A stretch of DNA of 14,810 nucleotides, from assembly GCA_021828085.1 (NCBI GenBank), contig JAKATE010000037.1:1-14810 (forward strand), read 5' to 3'. Under the pieces are notes generated by a model, which ran no database searches, was not told where the DNA came from, and saw only the letters and a program-made list of their open reading frames with translations. Both the position numbers and the translations under genes were made by a program. Position 1 is the first letter of the stretch. The number at the start of each line of letters is the position of its first letter. This stretch comes from Thermoplasmata archaeon. Lineage in GTDB: Archaea; Thermoplasmatota; Thermoplasmata; Lutacidiplasmatales; UBA184. Shown piece after piece: positions 7,566 through 13,629 of this stretch.

Positions 7566-7574
7566 CTTTATCTT
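7566..7574 (+). promoter_or_regulatory. TATA-like box of the zinc-ribbon membrane protein gene
   Basis: CTTTATCTT is the only AT-rich stretch upstream of the gene. A start of transcription near 7594 is expected, which leaves a short leader before the ATG at 7609 and places the in-frame GTG at 7588 outside the transcript. Confidence 0.45.
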
Positions 7575-7608
7575 CCCGCGGGGACCTGTGGACTCGCACG
7601 GAGAAAGG

Positions 7609-8547
7609 ATGGGCTGGTCTTCGTATCCGCCGACACCCCGTCCTTACGCTCCCGGTCAGCCCCCGATGCGGGCCCGCCCCGGGGGGGCCATGGGGGCGGT
7701 GGCCGTGCTGCTGTTCCTCCTCGCGCTCGTGCTCGTGGCGGTCTCCATCGCCTTCCCGTGGTACTTCCTGAACGCGCACACGAGCGCCGCGGGCTCCAGT
7801 TCCTACACCGTCGGGTTCAACCTGGGGAGCCAGATCTCCTGCAGCACGACCTCCTCCGCGGGCTGCACTCCCCTCACCTACTCGGGCGACGGCCTCAACA
7901 GCACCGGATCGGTCTACGGGGCGGGGTTCTGGCTGGGGGTGCTCGAGCTCGGGCTCCTATCCCTGGTCTTCGTCCTCGGGGTGCTGGTCTTTGCCGGTTA
8001 CGCGCGCCGCCGGGGCCTCTTCCGGGGCCTCTTCGCCCTCGCGGTCACCTCGCTGCTCCTGCTGGTGGCTCTGAACCTCCTCATCACCCTGGCCACCCCA
8101 GGCGCGCTCCGCTCCGACACCACCTCGGCGAGCGGGATACTCGCCCCGGGACCCTGCGGGAGCAACAGCTCGTCGCCCACCCAGAGCTTCTGGGGCTCCT
8201 GCAGCAGCGCGACCACCGGGATCAGCTACTCCTGGGGGGCGGGGGCGGGATGGTATTTCGCTCTCGTCTCCGTGGTCCTCCTCGTCATCGCTGTACTGGC
8301 CCTGGCCTCCTATCGCCGACGCCCGGTGAGCCAGGAGGAGCTCTCCCCGTCCCCCCCGATGCCTTTCCCAGGGTCGATGGCCCCGTCCTTCCCCTACGCG
8401 CTTCCCGCTCCAGGGAGCGAGTGGAGCGAGGGAAGCTTGCCCGGCGCTTCCCTCCCCCCTGCGTATCCGACCTGCCCACACTGTGGGCTCCCCTTGATGG
8501 ACAACCCGGCCCGCTGTCCCCGCTGCGGACTCGTCCTCTCCCGATAG
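7609..8547 (+). CDS. Four-helix membrane protein with C-terminal zinc ribbon
   Basis: I do not recognise a named family. With the ATG start the protein has 312 residues and a cytoplasmic Pro-rich N-terminus (1-27). Membrane helices are at about 28-52, 108-131, 139-162 and 214-234. The two loops predicted outside (53-107 and 163-213) are rich in Ser, Thr, Gly and Asn, and each holds one Cys pair (78/86 and 183/198) that could form disulfides. A Pro/Ser-rich linker (240-285) leads to a C-terminal zinc ribbon with CPHCG (Cys289, Cys292) and CPRCG (Cys303, Cys306), which should face the cytoplasm. The architecture suggests a membrane-anchored binding or sensing role; no function can be assigned. 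An in-frame GTG at 7588 would add seven residues. Confidence 0.75.
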   Translation: MGWSSYPPTPRPYAPGQPPMRARPGGAMGAVAVLLFLLALVLVAVSIAFPWYFLNAHTSAAGSSSYTVGFNLGSQISCSTTSSAGCTPLTYSGDGLNSTGSVYGAGFWLGVLELGLLSLVFVLGVLVFAGYARRRGLFRGLFALAVTSLLLLVALNLLITLATPGALRSDTTSASGILAPGPCGSNSSSPTQSFWGSCSSATTGISYSWGAGAGWYFALVSVVLLVIAVLALASYRRRPVSQEELSPSPPMPFPGSMAPSFPYALPAPGSEWSEGSLPGASLPPAYPTCPHCGLPLMDNPARCPRCGLVLSR

Positions 8548-8552
8548 GCCAG

Positions 8553-8786
8553 CGGGAGCCCGGTTGACCCGGGCTGCCCGCAAGCGTCGCCCCGTGCGGG
8601 CGTAGGGAGGGGGAACGCCCGGGAGGGGCCACGGGTCCGAGGAGGGCGCTCGAACCTCCGGGACCGTGGCTCCTCTGGCGGCACGGTGCCCCCCCTGGGC
8701 CGCCCTGGACCTTCGGGGCCTTTGGCCTGTGCACCTCCTGCCCGGGGGTGAAAGGCCCGCGAGGCCCCCTCCAGGAGACCCCCGGG
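8553..8786. other. Hairpin-rich noncoding stretch, possible structured RNA or long 3' UTR
   Basis: The 297 nt between the zinc-ribbon membrane gene and the transposase-like gene hold no convincing ORF but several strong inverted repeats. Arms are: CGGG plus AGCCCGG (8553-8563) with CCGGGCT and CCCG (8569-8580, one bulge); CGGGCGT (8597-8603) with ACGCCCG (8615-8621); AGGGGCCACGG (8624-8634) with CCGTGGCTCCT (8664-8674, one G-T pair), enclosing GGAGG/CCTCC; GGCGGC (8677-8682) with GCCGCC (8699-8704); and CCCGGGGGT (8741-8749) with ACCCCCGGG (8778-8786). I could not match it to tRNA, SRP RNA or RNase P RNA on either strand. High GC makes chance pairing easier, so a functional RNA is only a possibility. 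Confidence 0.35.
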
Positions 8787-8810
8787 GGGGGCGGAAAACC
8801 GGGGGCAGGG

Positions 8811-8842
8811 CTTAAGGCCCCCTCCCGGCGTACTATACGTAT
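8811..8842 (+). promoter_or_regulatory. Candidate promoter elements of the transposase-like gene
   Basis: Two AT-rich elements stand out. CTTAAG (8811-8816) lies about 31 nt before the ATG at 8845, which would give a leader of a few bases. TACTATACGTAT (8831-8842) abuts the start codon and contains the 8-bp palindrome ATACGTAT (8835-8842). If the second were the TATA box, translation would begin downstream, perhaps at TTG 8863. If the first is used, the palindrome sits where a repressor could block initiation. Confidence 0.35.
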
Positions 8843-8844
8843 CT

Positions 8845-9936
8845 ATGCGCACTTCACCGCGCTTGAACATCTCCTCGTCCGACCAGGGGCTCCTGGAGGG
8901 CTGGAGCGCCCACCCGGGGGACGACGCGCGTCGCGCCCGGCGGGCCCGGATCATCCTGCTCTGTGCCGAAGGGAGGTCGAACCGGGAGGTCGCGCGCAAG
9001 CTCGGGATCTCTGAGGACGCCGTCGCCCTGTGGAGGAAACGCTTCCTCCTCAGTGGCGTCGCAGGGATCGCCCGGACCGGGCCCCGGCCACGGGAGCGCT
9101 CGGAGGAGTCGCGGGCGCTCGTCGCGCGGATCCTGGAGACGACCCTTCGGGGGCGCCCGGACGGAGGCCGCTGGTCGACCCGGTCGCTGGCCCGAGCGCT
9201 GGGGGTGAACCACATGCTCGTCCACCGTGTCTGGCAGACCTACCGGGTCCCCGAGGAGAGCGCGTTCCGGACCGTCTCGCGGCCCGGGCCGATCGGTCCC
9301 GTGCGCAGCCTCGACCTTCTCGGCCTGTTCTCCCGGAGGGGATGGAGGGCGTACCTCTTCGGCGGGCCGGCCGAGGGGGATCCGGCCTATCCCGCGAAGG
9401 CTCCCGGCCCGGGGGCGGGCCTCCCCACGGCTCCACCGCTCGGGCCCGGCCGCGACCCGCGGGCCCTCTGTTCGCTCGCCCTCCAGGTGCTCGAGCAGGC
9501 CACGGGGGAGCGCAAGCCGGCCCGCCGCGGCCTCGAGGAGGACCTGCCGGCCCTGCTCATCTTCCTCCTGGGGGTGGAGCGGACGACGTGCACGACGGGT
9601 CCGATCTACCTGATCTACGATCCCCTTCCCCCGGGCGACCTCCGGAGGCTCACGAACTGGCTCGAGGTCCATCCCCGTTTCGCCCCCTTCCGTGTTCCTC
9701 CCGGGAAGGACGGATTGGACACGGTGGAGCGTCTGCTCTATCTGTGGGCCACCAACCCGGAGCTCCGGCTCGAGCTCAGGAACGTTGGCCTCCTCCTGCG
9801 GGAATTGGGCAGGCGGAGCCTCGAGAGCGGTCCCTCCATGACGATGGCCTGGACCCCGCTCCATGCGCCCGTGGAGGTCTCCGAGCTGGAGCGTCGGGGT
9901 AACGTGCGGTCGGAAGGGGTCCCCCAGGACGCCTGA
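8845..9936 (+). CDS. IS630-type transposase-derived protein, catalytic site degraded (probably domesticated)
   Basis: A 363-residue intact reading frame. The N-terminal half is typical of IS630/Tc1-like transposases: RARIILLCAEGRSNREVARK (about 34-53) into a helix-turn-helix ending near 67, then a second HTH in RWSTRSLARALGVNHMLVHR (109-128). The C-terminal half still follows the family layout: LDLLGLFS (156-163), then where the first catalytic Asp should be (VDEK in the family) it reads AYLFGGP (169-175). A later YLIYDP (255-260) keeps Asp259 where the family has LDN, NWLEVHPRF (271-279) matches the WL-x-HPRF block, and LDTVERLL (291-298) keeps the final Glu295. No terminal inverted repeats or TA duplications were seen. 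The likely present role is DNA binding rather than transposition. The ATG fits the family's N-terminus; TTG 8863 is an alternative. Confidence 0.72.
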   Translation: MRTSPRLNISSSDQGLLEGWSAHPGDDARRARRARIILLCAEGRSNREVARKLGISEDAVALWRKRFLLSGVAGIARTGPRPRERSEESRALVARILETTLRGRPDGGRWSTRSLARALGVNHMLVHRVWQTYRVPEESAFRTVSRPGPIGPVRSLDLLGLFSRRGWRAYLFGGPAEGDPAYPAKAPGPGAGLPTAPPLGPGRDPRALCSLALQVLEQATGERKPARRGLEEDLPALLIFLLGVERTTCTTGPIYLIYDPLPPGDLRRLTNWLEVHPRFAPFRVPPGKDGLDTVERLLYLWATNPELRLELRNVGLLLRELGRRSLESGPSMTMAWTPLHAPVEVSELERRGNVRSEGVPQDA

Positions 9937-9975
9937 GGGGGCCGCCGTGGGCCCTTGGGGGGATCCGCGTCCCTA

Positions 9976-9999
9976 TTTGAACACCTGAAAGTGTTTAAA
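9976..9999 (+). promoter_or_regulatory. Inverted repeat overlapping the rhodanese promoter, candidate operator
   Basis: TTTGAACAC (9976-9984) and GTGTTTAAA (9991-9999) are 9-nt arms with one mismatch and a 6-nt spacer. The right arm contains the probable TATA box TTTAAAT (9994-10000), about 25 nt before an expected transcription start near 10022. A dimeric regulator bound here would occlude TFB/TBP. The surrounding DNA is GC-rich, so the AT-rich dyad is conspicuous. Confidence 0.45.
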
Positions 10000-10031
10000 T
10001 CAAGGGAGAGCTCCCGCTGGGGGAGAGGAAG

Positions 10032-10892
10032 ATGAGCGACGCTTACGCCCACCCTGAGGTCCTGGTGGAGACCGCCTGGGTCGCCGAGCACCTGAGCGAT
10101 CCCGCCGTGCGCATCGCCGAGGTCGACTACGACCCTGTGGCGAACTACCAGATGGGGCACATCCCCGGGTCCGTCCTCCTCGACTGGAGGAGGGACATCA
10201 ACGACCCGGTCCGCCGCGATATCCTCGGGCCGGAGCAGCTCTCCCGGCTCTTCGGTCAGTCCGGCATCGGACCCGGGACCACCCTGGTGCTCTATGGGGA
10301 CTTCAACAACTGGTTCGCCGCCTTCGCCTTCTGGACGTTCAAGTACTACGGCGTCGCCGACGTCCGGCTGATGAACGGGGGTCGCCGGAAGTGGATCGAC
10401 GAGGACCGACCCCTCACCCGCGAGGTCCCCTCCCCTCCCCCGACGCACTATCCGGTCCCCCGACCGGACGAGCGCCTGCGGGCCTACTACGACGAGGTCC
10501 GCGCCCTCCTCCCCGAGGTGAGGAGCGGCAAGGCGGCCCTGGTCGACGTGCGCGGGCCGAAGGAATTCACCGGGGAGATCACGGCCCCCCCCGAGTACCC
10601 CAACGAGCACGCGCAGCGCGGCGGCCACATCCCCGGCGCCGCCAACATCCCCTGGGCCCTCGCCGTCCGCGAGGACGGGACGTTCAAGTCCCGCGCCGAG
10701 CTCGAGGACCTCTACCGCTCCAAGGGGGTGCTCCCCGACCGGGAGATCGTCACCTACTGCCGCATCGGGGAGCGCTCGAGCCACACCTGGTTCGTCCTCC
10801 GCTATCTGCTCGGCTACCCGGACGTCCGGAACTACGACGGTTCCTGGACCGAGTGGGGGAACCAGATCCGCAGCCCCATCGAGAAGCCCTAG
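10032..10892 (+). CDS. Thiosulfate sulfurtransferase, tandem rhodanese (CysA-like)
   Basis: A 286-residue cytoplasmic protein of two rhodanese domains. The N-terminal one (about 10-130) is inactive, holding GHIPGSVLLDWRRDI (42-56) and NNWFAAFAFW (92-101). The C-terminal one (about 150-280) holds VDVRGPKEF, GGHIPGAANIPW (197-208) and the active loop CRIGERSSHTWF, with catalytic Cys243. The sequence closely resembles actinobacterial CysA rhodaneses. It moves sulfane sulfur from thiosulfate, or possibly 3-mercaptopyruvate, to a thiol or cyanide acceptor. GGGAGAGG (10021-10028) precedes the ATG as a Shine-Dalgarno, and the promoter carries a dyad at 9976-9999. The TAG stop overlaps the stop of the convergent GcvH/TusA-like gene, which may encode a sulfur-carrier partner. 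Confidence 0.93.
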   Translation: MSDAYAHPEVLVETAWVAEHLSDPAVRIAEVDYDPVANYQMGHIPGSVLLDWRRDINDPVRRDILGPEQLSRLFGQSGIGPGTTLVLYGDFNNWFAAFAFWTFKYYGVADVRLMNGGRRKWIDEDRPLTREVPSPPPTHYPVPRPDERLRAYYDEVRALLPEVRSGKAALVDVRGPKEFTGEITAPPEYPNEHAQRGGHIPGAANIPWALAVREDGTFKSRAELEDLYRSKGVLPDREIVTYCRIGERSSHTWFVLRYLLGYPDVRNYDGSWTEWGNQIRSPIEKP

Positions 10893-11674
10893 CGCGGGTC
10901 GGGAGGCTCGAACGGGGCCTTGCGGACCGGGCGTCCGCCGGCCTCCTTCCGAAGCAGGAAGTGGTGGAGCCCCCCCTCCTCCCGGTGCTGCAGCAGCCGG
11001 TGCCCGCTGCGCATCTCCCAGCGTGCGAGCTCCACCGGTGAGGTCGGGTCGTCGGTGACCAGCAGCACCACCTCCCCCACCTCCCGCCGAGAGATCTCCT
11101 CGTCGAGCCGGGCCAACGTGGCCGAGCATTCCGCCCCGATCTCGTAGAGCTCCAGGTCCGGGACCGCAGGGTAGCAGCGGATCCTGAGCTCGTGGATGCG
11201 CTCGGCGAGCCTGCCCCGCACCTCCACCGCCGGGGGCACGGCCCAAGCGTCGCTCTCCCGGACCGGGTGGAGCCTCACGACCCAGCCCTCCCCGTACGGG
11301 TCGTCGTTGAGCAGCCGGGGCCGCTCAGGAACCCGCAGGTTCCGCTCGATCACCTCGGCCTCGAAGGGGAGCCGGACCGGTCCGGTGAAGCGGACGCTCT
11401 CGAGCGTGGCCAGGCTCTGCCCGCGGTGCCAGGGGTTCTCCCCGGCCCGGAAGCGCGCCGAGAGGAACCGCCCGGCCAGCGAGGAGAGCGACGAGAGGAT
11501 CCCCAGCGACCAGTAGCTCCTCCCTCCGCTCGGCCGGACCCAGATGTCGTTCTCCACGTCGACGCGGACGTCCTCGGGGAGGAGGCAACCTTCCACCTCC
11601 ATGCCCCCCTTAGGGGGGGCGACAGGGAAGAAGCCTCCCGCGCCGGGGAAGGGGTCCACGGCCGCAGGGAGCAT
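10889..11674 (-). CDS. GcvH-like/TusA-like fusion protein without the lipoyl lysine
   Basis: A 261-residue protein of two recognisable parts. Residues 25-138 follow the glycine cleavage H-protein/lipoate-binding-protein fold: DIWVRPSGGRSYWSLGI (43-59), GQSLATLESVRF (85-96), PFEAEVIERN (103-112) and NDDPYGEGWVV (123-133). The Lys that carries lipoate in the ESVK motif is Arg95 (CGC codon near 11391). Residues 174-243 match TusA: LELYEIGAECSATLARLDEE (174-193), GEVVLLVTDDP (200-210), SGHRLLQ and FLLRK. Cys183 aligns with the TusA sulfur-carrying Cys, but the CPxP prolines are absent (CSAT). A sulfur-carrier or scaffold role alongside the convergent rhodanese is inference. The ATG at 11674 is used; GTG 11659 or ATG 11602 (Met25, where homology begins) are alternatives. 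The first 24 residues are unconserved-looking. Confidence 0.75.
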   Translation of the reverse strand: MLPAAVDPFPGAGGFFPVAPPKGGMEVEGCLLPEDVRVDVENDIWVRPSGGRSYWSLGILSSLSSLAGRFLSARFRAGENPWHRGQSLATLESVRFTGPVRLPFEAEVIERNLRVPERPRLLNDDPYGEGWVVRLHPVRESDAWAVPPAVEVRGRLAERIHELRIRCYPAVPDLELYEIGAECSATLARLDEEISRREVGEVVLLVTDDPTSPVELARWEMRSGHRLLQHREEGGLHHFLLRKEAGGRPVRKAPFEPPDPR

Positions 11675-11675
11675 G

Positions 11676-11683
11676 TCTTATCT
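11676..11683. promoter_or_regulatory. TATA-like element between divergent genes
   Basis: TCTTATCT is the only AT-rich stretch between the divergent GcvH/TusA-like gene and the small winged-helix gene. Towards the right it would place a transcript start near 11705, with a leader of about 10 nt before ATG 11716. Towards the left, the start would fall near 11656. That suggests translation from GTG 11659 or ATG 11602 rather than ATG 11674. Whether one box serves both directions is not shown. Confidence 0.35.
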
Positions 11684-11715
11684 GCCCCCGGTACTCCGCC
11701 GGGTCCAACGGGCAC

Positions 11716-11940
11716 ATGCAGGGGGACGAGGAGCTCTCGGGGAACGACCAGAAGGTCTACCAGGCGATGAAGGAGAGCGGCTTCTCCAGTGAGGAGAAGA
11801 TGGGAACCGCCGAGAGGATCACGCAGGTGAGCCGTCTTCCCAAGAACATGGTGCTGAACGCGCTGCAGTCCCTGCAGAGCAAGGGGTACGTCCGGCGCAA
11901 GGTCCGCGAGAAGGCGGCCGGCTACTACCTCGTGCGCTGA
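11716..11940 (+). CDS. Small winged-helix DNA-binding protein
   Basis: A 74-residue protein consisting almost entirely of one winged helix: NDQKVYQAMKESG (10-22) as helix 1, MGTAERITQVSRLPKNMVLN (29-48) as the helix-turn-helix, LQSLQSKGYVRRKV (50-63) as the recognition-to-wing segment, and EKAAGYYLVR as the wing strand. It has no effector domain, so it may act as a small chromatin-like or gene-specific regulator, as is common in archaea. It is divergent from the GcvH/TusA-like gene and convergent with TFB, 33 nt from that gene's stop codon. Target genes cannot be inferred. Confidence 0.75.
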   Translation: MQGDEELSGNDQKVYQAMKESGFSSEEKMGTAERITQVSRLPKNMVLNALQSLQSKGYVRRKVREKAAGYYLVR

Positions 11941-11968
11941 AATCCCAGGCCCGGTCGACCCGGTCCCC

Positions 11969-11988
11969 AGGGGCTACGGCGAGCCCCT
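11969..11988. terminator. Hairpin between convergent winged-helix and TFB genes
   Basis: AGGGGCT (11969-11975) and AGCCCCT (11982-11988) form a perfect 7-bp stem with a 6-nt loop. The stem overlaps the TFB stop codon (11974-11976). No T tract follows on either strand, so a 3'-end or termination role is tentative. Confidence 0.25.
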
Positions 11989-12939
11989 GTCCGGCGTCTC
12001 GGCGAGGAGCCGGGAAAGGAGTCTTGAGGTCGAGCGGAGCGTGACCTCCGTCACGGAGCCCACCTTCGCCACGTGGGTCCGGGTGCGCGGCTCGCCACTA
12101 CGCTCGGAGGCGAGGTAGATGAGAGCCGCCACGACCCCGTGCGGGGAGAGCCCGCTGACCTCGGGGTGGTCGTTGACCTCCCGGAGCATCTCCTCGACGG
12201 TCCCGCGGACCTGGGGGCTCAGGGCGAGCTCCTCTGCGTAGCGCTGAAGGTACGACTGCAGGTTCACCGTGGGTGCCGGGGTCCCGAGGCTCCGGCAGAG
12301 CGCCTTGAAGGCGCGTCCCACCTCCGAGCGTCGAAGGCCGAGGGAATGCGCCACCTCGCCGAGGGTGCGCGGGAGGGCGAACTGCCGGCACGCCGCGTAG
12401 ATCGCGGCGGCGGAGCTCGCAGGGAGGCCCCGACCCCGGAAGGCACCGCGCTGGCTCCCCTCCTGGAAGAGCCGCTCGGCCTCGGTCTCGACGACGGGGG
12501 GAACGGAAAGATGTGCGGCCATCCGCGCCAGGATGTCCCGCGCCGCGGAGCGCTCCAAGGTCGTCTCGGAGCGGCGCGAGACCTCGCGGTCCATCAGCCA
12601 CTTGAGGTGACCATAGTAGTTGCGGTGCGCCGCATCGAGGGCCCGGCCGTGACCGTCACGCCTTCCCCCCAGGGTGCTCCCGAGGTGGTGTCGCGGCGCT
12701 CCGGGCTGCACGAAGGGCCCGACCCCCCGCCCTCCGTCGGAGCTCTGTCCAGCCTCGCGGCGACCGACGTCGTCGACCACGAAACCGGGCTCGAAGACGA
12801 GCCCGCATTCCCCGCAGTGCTCCTCGGCACTCGCCGCGTCCATCACCCGCTGCGCGGACCCACAGTTGGGGCATCCCCGGCTGGGGGGGTCCGCCGGACC
12901 GCGGGCTGTGGCTTCCCGGCTCACGGTATGGGCTAGCAT
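11974..12939 (-). CDS. tfb: Transcription initiation factor B (TFB), divergent paralogue
   Basis: TFB bridges TBP bound at the TATA box and RNA polymerase and helps open the promoter. With the ATG start the protein has 321 residues. The N-terminal zinc ribbon has CPNC (Cys23, Cys26) and CGEC (Cys42, Cys45). The B-reader/linker (about 57-95) ends in RHHLGSTLGG, matching the usual LGSTIG block, but lacks the common acidic DEGPEWRAF-like segment. Two cyclin-like repeats follow: about 105-218, with AIYAACRQFALPRTLGEVAH, and 219-313, with GVVAALIYLASERSGEPRTR and the DNA-binding helix pair THVAKVGSVTEVTLRSTSRL. A GTG two codons upstream (12945) is an alternative start. It shares an upstream TTTAACCTTTA region with the divergent membrane gene. 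The altered reader suggests a specialised paralogue. Confidence 0.9.
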   Translation of the reverse strand: MLAHTVSREATARGPADPPSRGCPNCGSAQRVMDAASAEEHCGECGLVFEPGFVVDDVGRREAGQSSDGGRGVGPFVQPGAPRHHLGSTLGGRRDGHGRALDAAHRNYYGHLKWLMDREVSRRSETTLERSAARDILARMAAHLSVPPVVETEAERLFQEGSQRGAFRGRGLPASSAAAIYAACRQFALPRTLGEVAHSLGLRRSEVGRAFKALCRSLGTPAPTVNLQSYLQRYAEELALSPQVRGTVEEMLREVNDHPEVSGLSPHGVVAALIYLASERSGEPRTRTHVAKVGSVTEVTLRSTSRLLSRLLAETPDRGSP

Positions 12940-12948
12940 AGCCACAGG

Positions 12949-12961
12949 CTTTAACCTTTAC
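12949..12961. promoter_or_regulatory. Shared TATA region between tfb and membrane protein gene
   Basis: GCTTTAACCTTTA and neighbouring bases form the only AT-rich island in the 37-nt divergent gap. For the right-hand gene, TTTAA centred near 12953 is 24 nt before ATG 12977, indicating a leaderless mRNA. On the minus strand, TGTAAAG centred near 12960 is about 21 nt before the tfb ATG. The two promoters therefore overlap physically. Confidence 0.45.
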
Positions 12962-12976
12962 AGCCGTAGGGCTGCC

Positions 12977-13609
12977 ATGCGACCGGGCCTGGTCCTCATC
13001 GGGGCCATCCTGGCCGTCATCGGCCTACTCGTGATCGTCATCGCCCTTCTGAGCTTCGGAGGGGCGGTCTCCGACACGACCACGCTCTCCTCCAGCCCGT
13101 TCGTGGTCCACACCCAGGAGTGGATCGTCCAACCCATCCCCGGCAGGAACGGCTCCGGCGGGCCGCTCCAGGTGCAGGTGGCGGCGACGCAGCCGCTCAA
13201 CGTGTACCTCTCCACCTGCCCTCCCCCGTCGGGTGCCCGCCCGCCGGCGTCGTGCACGGTGGCCTCCACGGGCGAGCCGCAATCGAGCGCGAACCTCAGC
13301 ACCCCCGGACCCCTCACCTTCCCCTACTACGTCACGCTGGAGAACCCGTCGCCCTACCTCAACAGCACCGTCCTGTTCTCGGGAAAGTACAGCTACATGG
13401 TGGGCGGCCTTCCCGAGTGGGAGTCGCTCGTGCTCGTCGCGGGAGGCCTCATCCTGGCGGTCGGAGGGGGCCTGGCGTTCTTCCTGGGGATTTTCCTGCG
13501 GGGCAACCCCTTCCGACCGCCTCCAGGGAAGGCTCCTCGATCCCCCGGGAGCGGGGGATCCACCCCGCCTGAGCACGAGCCCACCAGGGAGCCTCCCCCC
13601 AGGGGCTAA
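12977..13609 (+). CDS. Bitopic membrane protein of unknown function
   Basis: Not recognised. The 210-residue product has a membrane helix at 4-28 and a second at about 149-174. Between them is a predicted extracytoplasmic domain of about 120 residues, rich in Ser, Thr, Pro and beta-prone stretches (QVQVAATQPLNVYL at 65-78, FPYYVTLENPSPYLNSTVLF at 115-134), with Cys81 and Cys93 as a possible disulfide. The pattern of a beta-rich domain between two helices resembles small archaeal cell-envelope proteins. The C-terminal 35 residues are a Pro/Gly-rich cytoplasmic tail. The start is supported by TTTAA 24 nt upstream. An apparent longer reading frame beginning inside tfb is excluded on that ground. 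It converges on the aIF5B gene, 19 nt between stops. Confidence 0.7.
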   Translation: MRPGLVLIGAILAVIGLLVIVIALLSFGGAVSDTTTLSSSPFVVHTQEWIVQPIPGRNGSGGPLQVQVAATQPLNVYLSTCPPPSGARPPASCTVASTGEPQSSANLSTPGPLTFPYYVTLENPSPYLNSTVLFSGKYSYMVGGLPEWESLVLVAGGLILAVGGGLAFFLGIFLRGNPFRPPPGKAPRSPGSGGSTPPEHEPTREPPPRG

Positions 13610-13617
13610 CGGATCGT

Positions 13618-13629
13618 GCCCCTTCGGGC
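13618..13629. terminator. Short hairpin between convergent membrane protein and aIF5B genes
   Basis: GCCC-CTTC-GGGC forms a 4-bp stem with a tetraloop in the 19-nt gap between the two stop codons. It is the only structure seen there and lacks a T tract, so its role is tentative. Confidence 0.2.

Noticed and set aside
8640..8665. Possible tRNA T-arm on the minus strand (GGAGGTTCGAGCGCC)
   Set aside because: The loop would have nine bases rather than seven, and no matching D-arm, anticodon arm or acceptor stem was found around it.
8548..8844. RNase P RNA or SRP RNA in the structured gap
   Set aside because: The conserved cores I would expect (GAGGAAAGTCC-type for RNase P, the GGAAGCAG-type helix-8 loop for SRP) are missing on both strands.
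9738..11246. 502-codon minus-strand ORF across the transposase-like and rhodanese genes
   Set aside because: No domain or motif is visible, and it covers two well-supported plus-strand genes, so it is a shadow of their codon bias.
12674..12976. Upstream extension of the bitopic membrane protein into the tfb gene
   Set aside because: It would overlap the zinc ribbon of tfb, and the ATG at 12977 has a TATA element 24 nt upstream followed directly by a membrane helix.
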